Positions 1 to 12,675 of a DNA stretch of 64,000 bases are shown here, piece after piece. The notes under the pieces are model-generated. The model did no database searches. It was not told where the DNA came from and was given only the letters and a program-made list of their open reading frames with translations. Every line of letters starts with the position of its first letter. Position 1 is the first letter of the stretch. The DNA is from Panagrolaimus kolymaensis (lineage: Eukaryota; Nematoda; Chromadorea; Rhabditida; Panagrolaimidae). Location: contig JAJQJQ010000009.1 of assembly GCA_028622995.1 (NCBI GenBank), positions 930,001 to 994,000 on the forward strand, given 5' to 3'. The position numbers and the translations under genes are program-made.

Positions 1-2941
1 AAAAAAAAATAAACAAAAACAAAAAAAAGAAGCAAGAATTTTTGTTTAGATTTTTCTTAAATTTGTTGCTTTTCTTATTGCAGACGTCTTTAATCCAAAG
101 AAGCTTGCTTGCTTGGCTTTCTTCTTGGTGTGTAAAACTTTTTTGTTTATAAATTTTTGGTGCAATAATTTTTAACTTATAAATGAAACAAGAAAGAAAA
201 ATATGCAAAAAAAATTTGATTGAAGTAAACAAAAATTTTAAAGAATGAAAATCAAAATTGGTGAGAATGAGCAATCTTTGTTTTTTTGTTTTTCTTTTTA
301 ACCATTGCTTCTAAATAAAATAAATTTATATTTTGGCATAACAATGATTTGACCATTGTTTAATAAGTTTTGAAAATGCAATATTCTTACTAACTAACTG
401 TATTTGTAGAGCTTGATTGTGATCAGAGCTTTCGCTGAGATGAATCGAAAATGGAATACATATTTTTTAAAACAATAATTTGATTATTTGTTCTCTCCAA
501 TTTATAAGTTTAAATTATCATTGTTGGGAGCTAATTTGAAGCATCACTTTTTATTAATTCTTTCAACAAGATTCACTAGCATTTGCGCTAGTTTTAAACT
601 TAAAAAATCATAAATAAGCTTTGAAAATAAAATATTTATAGATTTGATTTTGAATTTAAAAAAGTTTCCATCTATCCTTCTTTTTTTATTTGGATAATGA
701 AAAGCTTTGTTCTTTCATTGATTCTCTTCTCTTTTCACATAATTTTTGAATGAATTAATATTTATTAAGTTTATTTTTCTATAATTAAACCAATATTTTA
801 AAATTACCAATTATGTTTTGAAGCTAGTTATTTTTTAGGTTTGTAGTAAAACTTATGTATTTAAAGTTGTAACAAACATAGATTATTGACTTGATTTGCT
901 ATAGCTTGCACCAATGATGACTCACATTTTTTTTTGCAAAAAGCAAAAATCTTTGTTGCCATTTTTTGTCTTTTTTTCTTTTTCCTACGGTACATTGATC
1001 TCTCTCTTTCTCTTTTTTGCTTTGCTCATCAATATTATAGTTGTTGTCAATTGATATAATTAATTTACTTTTTTTTTCTTTTGGATTTTTTAATCCCTTT
1101 CTTTCCTCTTTTAATTTAAACTCTTTTTTACTTTAAAAAAAGTTAGCAAGCAACAAACAGAAAAAGTGAGACAACAAAAATTTATTTTTATTTAATTGTC
1201 TTTGCCTTGATTTTTTTTTTTTGCCTTTAAGTAACAAGAAGACAAGCATCCTTAATCTATTACATTTATTTTCTAAATTTTTTTGATTTGAATTCTAATT
1301 TAGCCATTTTTACCTTTAAATCAAGAATGAATAAAGAAACAAAACCTGCCGACGCCTGCCGACTGACTGAACGATCAACCAAACACCCAATATTTTTTCT
1401 TGGCTCTTTGATAATGTTGCAACAAAAAAAAAGTTCGTTCGAACGAAAATCAAGGGCAGTTGCGGGCACCATTGGTCCAAATGGTACGATGATTATATAT
1501 TATAAAGGCGGAGATAAATGAAAGTAATGGATGGAACTGGCAAGAAAAAAAGATTTTTAGCTTTTCTTGCTTTTTAAGAGCACCTAACTTCATTTTTCTA
1601 TCAATATATATTTATTTATTTTTGCTGCTTTAAAATCTTTTTTGTTGTTGATTTGATGTTAAGGAACAAAAAATTTATTTTTCTCTTTAGCTTAGCTTCC
1701 ATCAAAAATTCTACCTTCTTTTTTTTTATCATTTCATTTTCGAATTAGCCCAAAGCTGTTGTTGAAAAATAAAAGTGTGTGTATCGGCATCAAAACTTTT
1801 TTTTTTGCCCGCCCTCCATTTTATTTTTTTTGTTTCCTTCAAACTATGGATGGCAACATTTTCTTTTACTTACCTCATCATCGCCTGCTTTTCTTTAACT
1901 AAACAACAAAAAGAGCCAAAAAAGAAAGCTCTATCGTTTTCATCGATGTTGTCGGTCGTCGTCGAACTTTCTTTTCAATCTATTTTTCTTGGGAGAAATA
2001 GAAGAAAAGCAAACGACGGCGAAAGTGAAAATATTTTTTTTCCCTTTTGGCTGTGTTCTTCTTCTAAACAATAGTAAAAACCATCACCGCTGGCTGCTGC
2101 TGCCACTGCCGTTGCTGCATTTGTTGCTCTTGTCCCGATTTTTGAAGAGAAAAAAAGAAAAGAAAAGAAGAAGCATATTTTTAAATTGCAGCTGTGCCAG
2201 CTTTTTTACACTTCTCTTTGCCTTCCTTAAGAAACAAAAAAAAATCGGGGAAAAAAAGATCGAGACTGATCATCTCAGCAGTCAAGGCAAAGCGAGCAAA
2301 AGAAAGTTAAAATGGACGACACCCAACGGCCAAATACAAAACGGAGAAGAAGAAAAAAGAACAGAGCTGCGGCGCAGCATTTTTATTCCATCTTCTCTGA
2401 TTTTTCTTCCTTTTTGTTTTCCTTTAATTTTTTTTTTGCCAAAAGGAAGAAAGTTGAGAATAGCTTCAGCAAGCAGCAGCAGCAATCGCCAGAGCTTAAT
2501 GTCCGCCGCGTTCGTAAAATCACTTTTTTTAAAGAATGAAAAAAGTGTCTACTTCCAATAATATTTTTTTTTATTGAGAGTTAAATTTTAAGGTTTTTTA
2601 TTTTTTCCAAAAATAAATAGACAGGCTTTTTTTGTTTATTATTTTCCTTCGAGGATTTTATGTGTTTTTATTTTCTTACGTTTTTATTAAAACAAATTTC
2701 ATTTTCATATAGCTACCGTATCTTATTTTTTTAGGCAAAAAGTCACTTTGTGGCAAATTTCCCCTCCATCCATTTTATCATCCATCCATTGGAGGGAAAT
2801 CCATATCAGTTTGAAGCGCTCTTAGCGCACTGCTATTATCCCATATTTTTGTAGCCAGCATTTTTATCGCGGCAAAGCAAAAAAAGCATCGTTTCTCAAA
2901 AATTATTTTTGTGAAGTGAATTGCTGCACGCTTTTGCCACG
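1..2941. other. T-rich upstream region of the collagen IV gene
   Basis: No open frame here looks like real protein: the longest ones are low-complexity Phe/Leu/Lys/Ser strings. The plus strand is rich in T and C tracts, and GTC/CGTC triplets occur near 1950. A TTTTTTTAG acceptor-like site ends at 2734, about 200 bases before the collagen start, and could be a spliced-leader acceptor or the end of a 5' UTR intron. I see no RNA gene. Confidence 0.6.
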
Positions 2942-5900
2942 ATGCATGCGGCTACTCCATCAACTTCGTTAATTCGAAGATTTTTACATCTATGGTGAGC
3001 TATTTTTTATTTTTATTTTACGGTTATAATTTTGCTCTAAAAATAGCTAGCGATGAACGTAGATTCAAAAAAAATTAAGACAAAACAAAAAGATAAATCT
3101 TGATTTTTTTCAAAGCTGTTTTTTTGGATCGCTTGCTTCTTTTTCTGAGCTACTTTAAACATAAAAAATTGAACAAACATTTATTTTTTTTATCTTTTTT
3201 TAGGCCACTAATTGTGTTGGTTGCTGCTATTTGTTTGGTTGATGTGGCAACTACGGTAATCAAATCGATTTTTTAAATTTCTAGAGATAATGTCAAAATT
3301 TGGTTTTTTAGCAAGCCACATGTCGAGATTGTACAAATCGAGGATGCTTTTGCGTTGGAGAAAAAGGTAGCATGGTAAGCTTTTTATTTATTTATTGAAT
3401 CCAAATTTTCTAACACTCTCTAAAAATTGCTTCTCTTTTTTGATATTTAATATTTTCAAAAAAAATTTCTTATCTTATTTACAAATAGCAAGTTCAGGTT
3501 CAAATCTTACTCATTGACTCATATTAAATTTCCATCCTTTTTTTAACCCTTTGACAAATATTTTTTTGAGAATCAGAAAACTACTACTCTATTCTTTATT
3601 TTTTTTGCTCTATTTTGTTACTTCATAAAATGTCAAAGAGTTTTTTATTTATTGTCAATCATTTTTTTTTTTTGAGTTTTAAACATAATTTCTGGTTTTT
3701 ATGAATATAATTTTTAATAGCTTAAAACAAATTCCAAAACCCTAAAATTTTCTATACAATTTTTATAATCAACAAAGACACTAAAATTTATTTATCTTTG
3801 TTTTTTTCATCCTCATTTTCTGTTTATTTTTATTTTGATTAAATATAACCGCTAGGATTTGTTTTGTTTTCTTAATTACTTATGGGCCATTGACATTTTT
3901 AATATATGGTAATTAACTATATTTTTTTATATTTCTGTCCTAGACTACTGACTTGGAATTAATATCTTTTTTCAAGCGAAGTTTTTCCTATCATTTCTCT
4001 TTTGATAAATCTTATCACTAAAAAATGGCGGTTTAGAATTTTAGTTATTTCCCCCCTAAAATTTTTTTCTTCTTCATTATCTTTTTTGCTTCCTTTTTTC
4101 TAATTTTTTTTTCTAACTATTCATCCATCGTTTGCCGCCGCCGACGAATCGATTTGTCTTAAATTAAAAGACGTGGCAGCCAGCAGCTGCAAATTTATTC
4201 ATTTTCATTTATTTCTGCCACAAACTTTTTATATACAAAAAAGCTTAAGAATCCTTCATTTTTCCTTTTTCCTTTTTTTCAATCTATTTTTTTTTCTTTT
4301 TCTTTTGGCTGACTGATTGACCTGATTTCTGCTTATAGCAACAACCACTGCAGCCGACGACGACAACGGCACCACCAAAAAGTTTTTGTTCATCTTTTTT
4401 ATTTTCGTCAGCCAGCCAGCAGCCAGTCGAGAGTCGATTTCTTTGCATTCATTTATTTTTTTTTTGACGCTTTTGCTTCATCTCAAAAACTAAACTTTCA
4501 ATCTTTGAATGAAAAATGCATTGCAATAAAAATTATTTTGGAAGAGGAGCAACCAACCAAACAACTGTCCATTAGAGTCGTCTAATAATAATGCTGATTT
4601 AGAAAATGAGAAGAAGAAAAAAAGTCGCAATATGGATTGTTGTTACAAGAAATAAATTAAAATTAAAAAAAATTTTAACTAAAAATAACTAAACAAAAAA
4701 GTTTTTCATGCAACTAAAAAAATTTTATAGCATAAAACATTCTTTTTATTATTTTTTTGAACAAATTATTAACCTTTTTATTTCATAAAATCTAGTCTGT
4801 TTGTTTGTTTTTAAAGAAATTATGCATGAAAATGAATAACTAACATTACATAAATTATTTGCAGGGCAGTCCTGGACCTCAAGGCCCTCCTGGTCCCAAT
4901 GGAATTCGAGGCTTTCCTGGTCCTGAAGGCCCTCATGGAGAAAAAGGCCAAAAAGGTGCTCAAGGCCCACCTGGATCATCTGGAATGAAAGGAGATCGTG
5001 GACCGGTTGGTGTTCCTGGTTATCCTGGAAATGATGGATCTCCTGGTAGACCTGGTGAACCCGGCCCTCCTGGACATCCTGGTTGGGATGGTTGTAATGG
5101 AACTGATGGAACTGCTGGTTTACCTGGGCTTCCTGGCTCCCCTGGTTTGCCTGGCTTCCCTGGGCCTCCTGGAACTCCTGGTTTAAAAGGTGAACCTGCT
5201 ATTGGATTTCCTGGTGCTCCTGGTGAAAAAGTAAATAACTTTTAAAATTTTATAAAAATAAAACAATCCTTGACTCTAAAATTTTTAGGGTGACAGCGGT
5301 ATGCCTGGCATTCCTGGCATGCCTGGCGCTCCTGGACGTGATGGATTCCCTGGAGAAAAAGGTGATCGAGGTGATTCCGGTCTTCCTGGCCCTCGTGGCC
5401 CAGTTGGTGAACAAGGTCCGGCTGGTAATCCTGGTATTGGTAGCATTGGTCCAAAGGGAGATCCCGTAAGATTTATTAAATTTTTTATTTTAAATTTTCA
5501 AATCCTTTTAAAAAAATTTAACACTTATTTCAAAAATCTAGGGTATTAACATTGCTTCAAAATTAATCATGCTTTTAGGGTGATTCAGGACCTGTTGGAC
5601 CTCCAGGTCCTCCAGGGCCTCGAGAATTTACTGGGAGTGGTTCCATTGTAGGACCACGTGGTTTAGACGGAGATAAAGGAGGAAAGGTGAATAAATTTTT
5701 ACTTATTTGTTTATATTTTTTAGGGAGATCAAGGTCGACCTGGTCCTCAAGGTCCTCCTGGTCCCGTACCTCATACAGGTACAAAGGGAACCATCGTTGG
5801 ACCTGTGGGCAATCTTGGTGAAAAAGGAGAGAAGGTTGGCAAATATATATAAATTAAAGCTTTTTTGCTTAATGCTTCCTGCTTTTTTATGTTATTTTTT

Positions 5901-8900
5901 CTTTTTGCTTTATTTTATTTCTGTGTTGTTAAACCTGTGTGCTTGTCTCTAATATAGAATTCTATCGAAATGGTGAAGAGCGAACTCGGATATCAACTTT
6001 TTTTTGAAGTAATCTAAAAATTGTAAAACCAATTTGTGAAGCTTTTTTTGGTTAAAGTAACAAACAATTTTTTCTCTAAATTCGAACGTTTTTTACATAT
6101 TTGGGTTTTACTTTTGGAAAGAAAAAAATATTACAATTCTAAACTTTTAATTAATTTTAGTTTTTCTAAGATTGGTAATTTTTTTAACCAATTAAAAATT
6201 ATATTTCTTTGTTCTTTGTGCCACCTTCTCGCTTTTAACCTTTTTTGCTTTCGCTTATGCTTTTGCTACAGCTTTAACTTTTTGTAAAACTTCTTTATTT
6301 ATTATTCTTAAAATTTAGGGTGAACCTGGAAACTCTGGTGATCGCGGTTATCCTGGTGTAGCTGGACTCCCCGGTGCACCTGGCCTTCCTGGAATGAAAG
6401 GTGAAAAAGGTTTAAGTGGACCTGCTGGACCAAGAGTAAGCAAATTTTTCGAAATTAATGAAACTAATTATTTATTTATTTTTACTTCTGTAGCTTGAAT
6501 AAATTTTTTTTAATTTAGGGAAAAGAAGGCAGGTCTGGTCTTCCTGGTCCTCCTGGATTTAAAGGCGATCGAGGCACTGATGGCATGCCTGGTCTCCCTG
6601 GTCAACTTGGACAAAAAGGTGAACAAGGTTTCCCTGGACGTGATGGATCTAAAGGTAATTTGGGTCCTCCTGGTCCACCTGGTGGCGGAGATTTTTCTGA
6701 TGGCCCACCTGGACCTCCTGGTCTTCCTGGCCGCCCTGGACAACCTGGACCTGTTGGAAATGATGGCAGACCAGGACCTATTGGACCTCCTGGACCTCCC
6801 GGTTTACCAGGCGGCCCTGGCCTTCCCGGTTTACCTGGTATGGAAGGTCTACCTGGACCCAAAGGTGACAAAGGTGATTCTGGACTTCCTGGATCTGCCG
6901 GCTCTCCTGGTGGCCCTGGCTTTCCAGGTTTGCCCGGACCAAAGGGTGAACCTGGGCCTCGTGGAACTCCTGGCTTAAGTATTCCCGGCCTTCCTGGAAA
7001 AGATGGTCGACCTGGTCTTGATGGTGGCTCTGGACGTAAAGGTGAACAAGGCTTACCTGGTCTTCGCGGTGAGTAATGTCAACTTATTTTTTAAACTTTT
7101 AAAAATAGAGATATTTTGATTTAAATTCACTATTAAAATAATTTTTGCTTAAAAAAACAAAGTTTGTTTTTTACAGAATATTAAATTTCAAAAAAGTTTT
7201 TAATAATAATATTAAACTCATTTTTAAAATCACAGATTGCTTTATTATAAAAACTAATTTTTCAAATGGTTTATTAAAAATATTTTTAATTCAGGTCCTC
7301 CTGGTGATTCAATTAATGGTCTTCCTGGTCCACCAGGCTCTCCTGGACTACCTGGTCCAAAAGGTTATGATGGTCGCGATGGATCCCCTGGTCTCCCCGG
7401 TATTCCTGGAATGAAGGGTGATCGCGGTGGAGAATGCTCAATCTGCAGCCCTGGAATGAAAGGTGAAAAAGGTACAGGCGGTTATCCTGGCATGCCTGGA
7501 CCTCAAGGCGAACGGGGAATGCCTGGTATGCCCGGCCTTCCTGGTGACTCTGGTGATGATGGTCTTCCTGGTTCACCTGGTCAATCTGGTCCTCCTGGAG
7601 CTCCTGGTACTGATGGGTTCCCTGGTACTCCTGGTCAAAAAGGTGAACCAACTCGACTTACATTGCGTCCCGGCCCTCCTGGTTACCCTGGTCAAAAGGG
7701 TGAAAATGGATTCCCAGGAGCATCTGGTCTTGATGGACCACCTGGTAAAGATGGATTCCCTGGTGCTCCTGGCTTACCTGGTCTTCCTGGAACAAAAGTA
7801 AGTATTTAAATGATATAAAAAACAAAAACAAAATTAAATTTTTTCATTTTAAGGGTGAATCTGGTCTTCCTGGACTTCCTGGTAAATCAGGAAAAGATGG
7901 ATTACCCGGCCTTCCTGGTCTTAAAGGAGAGCCTGGTTATGGTCTTCCTGGAACTAATGGTCTTCCTGGCCTCAAAGGTGATTCTGGACTTCCTGGCCGG
8001 CCTGGAGAACGTGGTCCAGCTGGTATTCCCGCACCTCCTCCAGCATTAGATTTAATTCAACCTGGTGCTCCTGGTAACCCTGGCAGAGATGGTTTGCCAG
8101 GTCCAAAGGGAGAAGGAGGGCTCCCTGGTCTTCCTGGACAAGATGGTCAATCTGGTCTTCCTGGACTTCCAGGACCTAAAGGTCAACCTGGTTTCCCTGG
8201 TACACCTGGACAAGATGGACTTCCTGGCATGCCTGGAGAAAAAGGGCTTGGTGGTAAGGATTTTAATAAATTTTTATTATTACTATTTAAGAAATAGCCT
8301 TTTCCATTTGGCTTTTTTCATACTTTTTCTATTAAAAAATTTAAAACGCTGTTAATTTTAAAATACTATTTCTTCTAGTTTGCTTTTATGAATTTAAATT
8401 TCATCTATTTTTTTGGAAGTTTATAATTAATATTCTATTCAAAAACTATGCTTTTTTAATATACTTTATTATTTTAGGATCCCCTGGATTACCCGGTTTA
8501 CCTGGATCTAAAGGTGAATCTGGCCGCCCAGGACAACCTGGATATTCTGGACCAAAAGGTGAATCTGGACGTGATATGCCTGGTCAACCTGGACCTCCTG
8601 GTTTCCCTGGTCTTAAAGGAGATTCTGGACTTCCTGGTCTTCCAGGTGCTCCAGGACTTGAAGGCCAACCTGGAACTTCTGGCATACCTGGAGAAAAAGG
8701 ATTAAATGGACTTCCTGGACAACCTGGCTCTCCTGGATTCCCTGGACTTAAAGGTTTGAATATAAAAATAAAAATCCATTTAATAAAGAAAATTATTAAT
8801 TTAAGGTGAATCTGGACTTCCTGGCGTTCCTGGGCGCGAAGGTCCACAAGGGCCACCTGGAATTAATGGCGAACCTGGCTTCCCTGGTGAAAAAGGACTT

Positions 8901-11804
8901 GATGGACTTCCAGGCCTCCCTGGATTGCCTGGAGCTAAAGGTGATTCTGGTTACCCAGGCCAACCTGGAGTTGATGGGCTTCCTGGACAACCTGGTCTTC
9001 CTGGAATGAAAGGCACCCCTGGATTCCCTGGTGTCCCTGGAATTAAAGGAGATAGTGGATTCCCTGGACAATCTGGTCTTCCTGGTCCAAAAGGTTTGGA
9101 TGGATTCCCTGGACAACCTGGCCTTCCTGGAATGAAAGGCAATGGTGGAGCTCCTGGGTTACCTGGACAAGATGGCCTTCCTGGATTACCTGGTGTTAAG
9201 GGAGAACGTGGATTTGATGGGCTTCCCGGACAAAAGGGTGATTCTGGTTATCCTGGCGCACCTGGAGCTAAGGGAGAAGGTGGATTGCCTGGCTCTCCTG
9301 GCCTTCCTGGACTTCAAGGTAAAATTTTTTTCATTAAAAATGAAAACTTAATTGCTTTTTAAATATAATTTTTACATTAATTTTTTTATAGGCACACCTG
9401 GCGTTCCTGGATTCCCAGGACTTAAAGGTGATGCTGGACAACCTGGTTATGGCGCCCCTGGCCTTCCTGGAGAAAAAGGATTACCTGGAATTCCTGGCAA
9501 ACCTGGCCGACAAGGTGCTCCCGGTATTAAAGGATTGGATGGTGCTCCTGGCTTCCCTGGACTTAAAGGCGATGCTGTAAGTAAATCATATTTTTAATCT
9601 TTATTGGCAAAAAGCTAACATAAATTAAAAGATTTTGAAAAATTGCTCGAAAAAAAAGATTTATAAACAAAAAATATTCTTTTTAAATCTAATTCTAATT
9701 TTTTAGGGTCTTCCTGGTCAACCTGGACTTCCTGGACAAGATGGGTTACCTGGACTTCCTGGACCTAAAGGAGATTCAGGATTTCCTGGTCAACCTGGAG
9801 CTCCTGGACTTCCCGGTAAAGATGGACCACCTGGTGTTCCTGGTATTCGTGGAGATAAAGGAGAATCTGGTTTACCTGGACTACCTGGTGAAAAAGGAGA
9901 TGGTGGATTCCCTGGTCAACCTGGTCGCGATGGATCACCCGGTGCTCCAGGACCTAAAGGTCTTGGTGGGCTTCCTGGACTTCCTGGTGCTCCTGGTGAG
10001 CATATTTTTAAAAAAAGTTATAGAAAAAAGTACTAATACTTTTATTTTAAAGGTGAATCAATTACTGGTCCTAAAGGAGAAGGCGGATATCCTGGTCAAC
10101 CTGGACAAGATGGCCTTCCTGGACTTCCTGGACTAAAAGGAGATTCTGGTACACCAGGTTACCCTGGCGGCCCTGGTATTAAAGGTGAAATGGGTGGCCC
10201 TGGTTTCCCTGGCATCAAAGGTGAACCTGGCATGCCTGGTATTCCTGGCAAACGTGGAGATGATGGACTTCCTGGACCTCCTGGTCTTCCCGGCTCTCCA
10301 GGTTTCGCTGGAGAAAAAGGAGATTCTGGCCTTCCTGGCTTGCCAGGAGCAAGCGGACCTCCTGGTATTCCTGGTCTCAAAGGTAAATTATGTTTCTAAA
10401 GTATTTTTAAAATACAACAAAAAAGAATATAAAAAATTCTTTGCCTTTTTTTCGTTATTTATTGCAAAAAAAGTGAATGACGAAAAATAATAAAACATTT
10501 TTTTATAGGCGATGCTGGTCTTCCTGGTTTCCCTGGCGCTAAAGGAGATTTATGCTCTCCTGGACTTCCAGGCCTACCTGGAGCTCCTGGATTGAAAGGA
10601 GAATCTGGCCTTCCTGGTTTACCAGGACCTGAAGGACGTCCTGGTAATGATGGGCCACCCGGTCTTCCTGGCTTACCCGGCCCATCACCAATTGTTGAAC
10701 CTGGCATGAAAGGTGAACCTGGATCTCCTGGTGCCCCTGGCATCCCTGGTGAACGTGGTCTTCCTGGTTTGGATGGACCTCCTGGACCATCAGGTAAAGA
10801 ACCATTAAAAAACATTCAAAAAAAAAAGATTTTTTTAGGACTTCCCGGCCTTCCTGGACCTAAAGGCGAACCTGGATATCCTGGCACTCCAGGATTACAA
10901 GGTGAAAAAGGAGGCCCTGGCTTACCTGGTTTTCCAGGTTTGGAAGGACAGCCTGGACCACCAGGCCCTCCAGGTCTTAGTGGTGCTCCAGGTCCTGCTG
11001 GACCATCATATCGGGATGGATTCGTTATAGTTACACACAGTCAAACTACCACTGTACCACAATGCCCTCAAGGAACTCAAAAAATGTGGGATGGTTATTC
11101 ACTTCTTTACATGGAAGGAAATGAAAAAGCTCATAATCAAGATCTTGGTAAAAAAATTGCTAACATGCGCAGAAATGTTATATTTAATTTTTTTTAGGTC
11201 ATGCTGGTTCTTGCTTGCCCCGATTCTCAACCATGCCATTTTTATTCTGTGATTTCAATGATGTTTGCAATTATGCATCTCGAAATGACAAGAGTTATTG
11301 GCTTTCTACTGGTGCAGCCCTTCCAATGATGCCTGTATCTGAAGGTGAAATCGAATCATACATTTCTCGATGCAGTGTATGTGAAGCCCCAGCTAATGTT
11401 ATCGCAGTCCATTCTCAATCCATTCAAATTCCAAATTGCCCAGCTGGATGGAATTCATTATGGATTGGTTATTCATTTGCTATGCATACTGGTGCTGGAG
11501 CTGAAGGTGGTGGACAATCTTTAAGTTCGCCCGGGTCATGTTTGGAAGACTTCCGAACCACTCCTTTCATTGAATGTAATGGAGCAAGAGGAACATGCCA
11601 TTATTTTGCAAATAAATTCAGCTTTTGGCTTACCACTATCGATGATAATCAACAATTCACGGTAATCCTACAAACTAAAAAAAATTAAGCATTCAAAATA
11701 ATAATTTATTTAATTTTCAGATACCACAATCTCAAACCGTTAAAGCAGGCAACTCCAGATCGAGAGTTTCTCGGTGTCAAGTTTGTATCAAAAATCGTAG
11801 TTAA
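2942..11804 (+). CDS. let-2: Collagen alpha-2(IV) chain, LET-2 type
   Basis: Basement-membrane collagen that assembles with alpha-1(IV) into heterotrimers and networks outside the cell. The exons I place are 2942-2994, 3204-3255, 3312-3374, 4865-5230, 5289-5465, then 5579-5686 or 5724-5834, then 6319-6435, 6519-7068, 7295-7797, 7854-8253, 8478-8753, 8806-9318, 9392-9576, 9707-9995, 10053-10382, 10509-10793, 10839-11147, 11198-11661 and 11721-11804. All phases agree and give 1707 or 1708 residues, near the roughly 1758 of C. elegans LET-2. The order is a hydrophobic signal peptide, the Cys-rich 7S start ([16 protein letters not shown]), a long interrupted Gly-X-Y helix, and a two-repeat NC1 domain from about 11010 with 12 cysteines. 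[10 protein letters not shown] sequon, an RGD (in GDRGDSG) and extra helix cysteines ([17 protein letters not shown]) are visible. Intron 3 (3375-4864, 1.49 kb) is by far the longest. Confidence 0.97.
5579..5686 (+). other. let-2: let-2 alternative exon A (36 codons)
   Basis: A phase-0 exon of 108 nt starting [20 protein letters not shown]. Its sequence matches the first of the two mutually exclusive exons (exon 9) known in C. elegans and Ascaris alpha-2(IV) collagen. The acceptor is TTTTAG and the donor GTGAAT. Either this exon or the next joins in frame to the flanking exons 5289-5465 and 6319-6435. Confidence 0.85.
5724..5834 (+). other. let-2: let-2 alternative exon B (37 codons)
   Basis: A phase-0 exon of 111 nt starting [20 protein letters not shown]. 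It aligns with exon A along its length (GD.G..GP.GPPGP, then TG followed by GxIVGPxGxxGxKGxK). The donor, GTTGGC, is far from consensus. Only 37 nt separate it from exon A, less than any other intron I place in the window. It corresponds to exon 10 of C. elegans let-2. Confidence 0.85.
5835..6318 (+). promoter_or_regulatory. let-2: Intron downstream of exon B, candidate splicing control region
   Basis: This 484-nt intron is long compared with its neighbours. It holds a GT-rich stretch at 5921-5947 (CTGTGTTGTT...CCTGTGTGCTTG) followed directly by CTCTAATATAG, and CTAA cores recur downstream. In C. elegans the STAR protein ASD-2 controls this exon choice through CUAAC elements in the equivalent intron. 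I found no exact CTAAC here, so the regulatory role is inferred. Confidence 0.4.
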
Positions 11805-12675
11805 AAATAAAAAACAAAACGGCATATTTTATTTTACTTTTTTTAAATTTTGAAAATAATACTATTTTTTTCTGCCGTAAAAAACTGTTATATTTTTTTA
11901 TTATCTCTCTTTCATTTATGTCTTAAAAATTTAAATATATGCCGATGGTAGAAACCTTTAAACAAAAAAAATTTATATTTTTAAAAATGACGCCAAAAAC
12001 TTTGGCTTCCCAAAATCGCTTTTTTATTTTTTCTTCAATTTTTTAAGAAAAAAACAAAACCATCGTTTCATATTTTTTGTTTTTACTTTTTTTTAAAAAC
12101 TTTTCTCTCTCAAATTTCATCACCGCCAAAACAATTTCTAAATACTGCCATCAACTAAAGTTTTTTTTGCCAAAAACTTACTGTTTAATAATTATTTCTT
12201 TTATTATTTTGTTTTTTTAAATATGTAATAATATTCCAAATATTGTTTTTATCTAAATAAATATGCTTAAAAAAAGACGAGTTTATCTGTGGCAAAAAAG
12301 TTAAGTAATAAATCAAACTTTAAAAATTATACAATTTATTTTAAAAAAAATACACATAAAAAATTGATTTAAAACAGTAAACTTGAAAAGCTTAAAAAGT
12401 TTTTATCGAAGTTCTAAGAATTTCCCTTCCAATGGCAAAGTAAAAATAAAATCAAACACAAATTAAAAGCAAAAACGAATCAAAAAATAAAAATGCAAGA
12501 GGCTCAAAAAAATTTGAATACATTATTATTATTTTTTGGGTAAAAAAAGATATGTGAAAACAAAAGAAAATTTAAATTTACACAAAATGTAAAAATAAAA
12601 TAATAAAAGTGAAATGAGACCATAAAAATAATTTTGACAATCATAAAACCCAACTAAACTATTAGACAAAAAAAT
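11805..12675. other. Convergent intergenic region with 3' UTRs
   Basis: This region lies between the stop codon of the plus-strand collagen gene and the stop codon of the minus-strand gene. AATAAA-like signals occur just after the collagen stop and again near 12256. No convincing coding sequence is present, and the sequence is A- and T-rich with no repeat structure that I noticed. Confidence 0.6.

Noticed and set aside
1775..2561. Frames of 99 and 190 codons upstream of the collagen gene
   Set aside because: Low-complexity Lys/Phe/Leu/Ser sequence overlapping in several frames, as expected of pyrimidine-rich DNA.
3491..3508. GGTTCAAATC resembling a tRNA B box
   Set aside because: No A box, acceptor stem or anticodon arm can be folded around it, and it lies in an intron of the collagen gene.
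4749..10815. Many overlapping open frames on both strands across the collagen region
   Set aside because: They are shadows of the Gly-X-Y codon pattern in other frames and do not follow splice sites.
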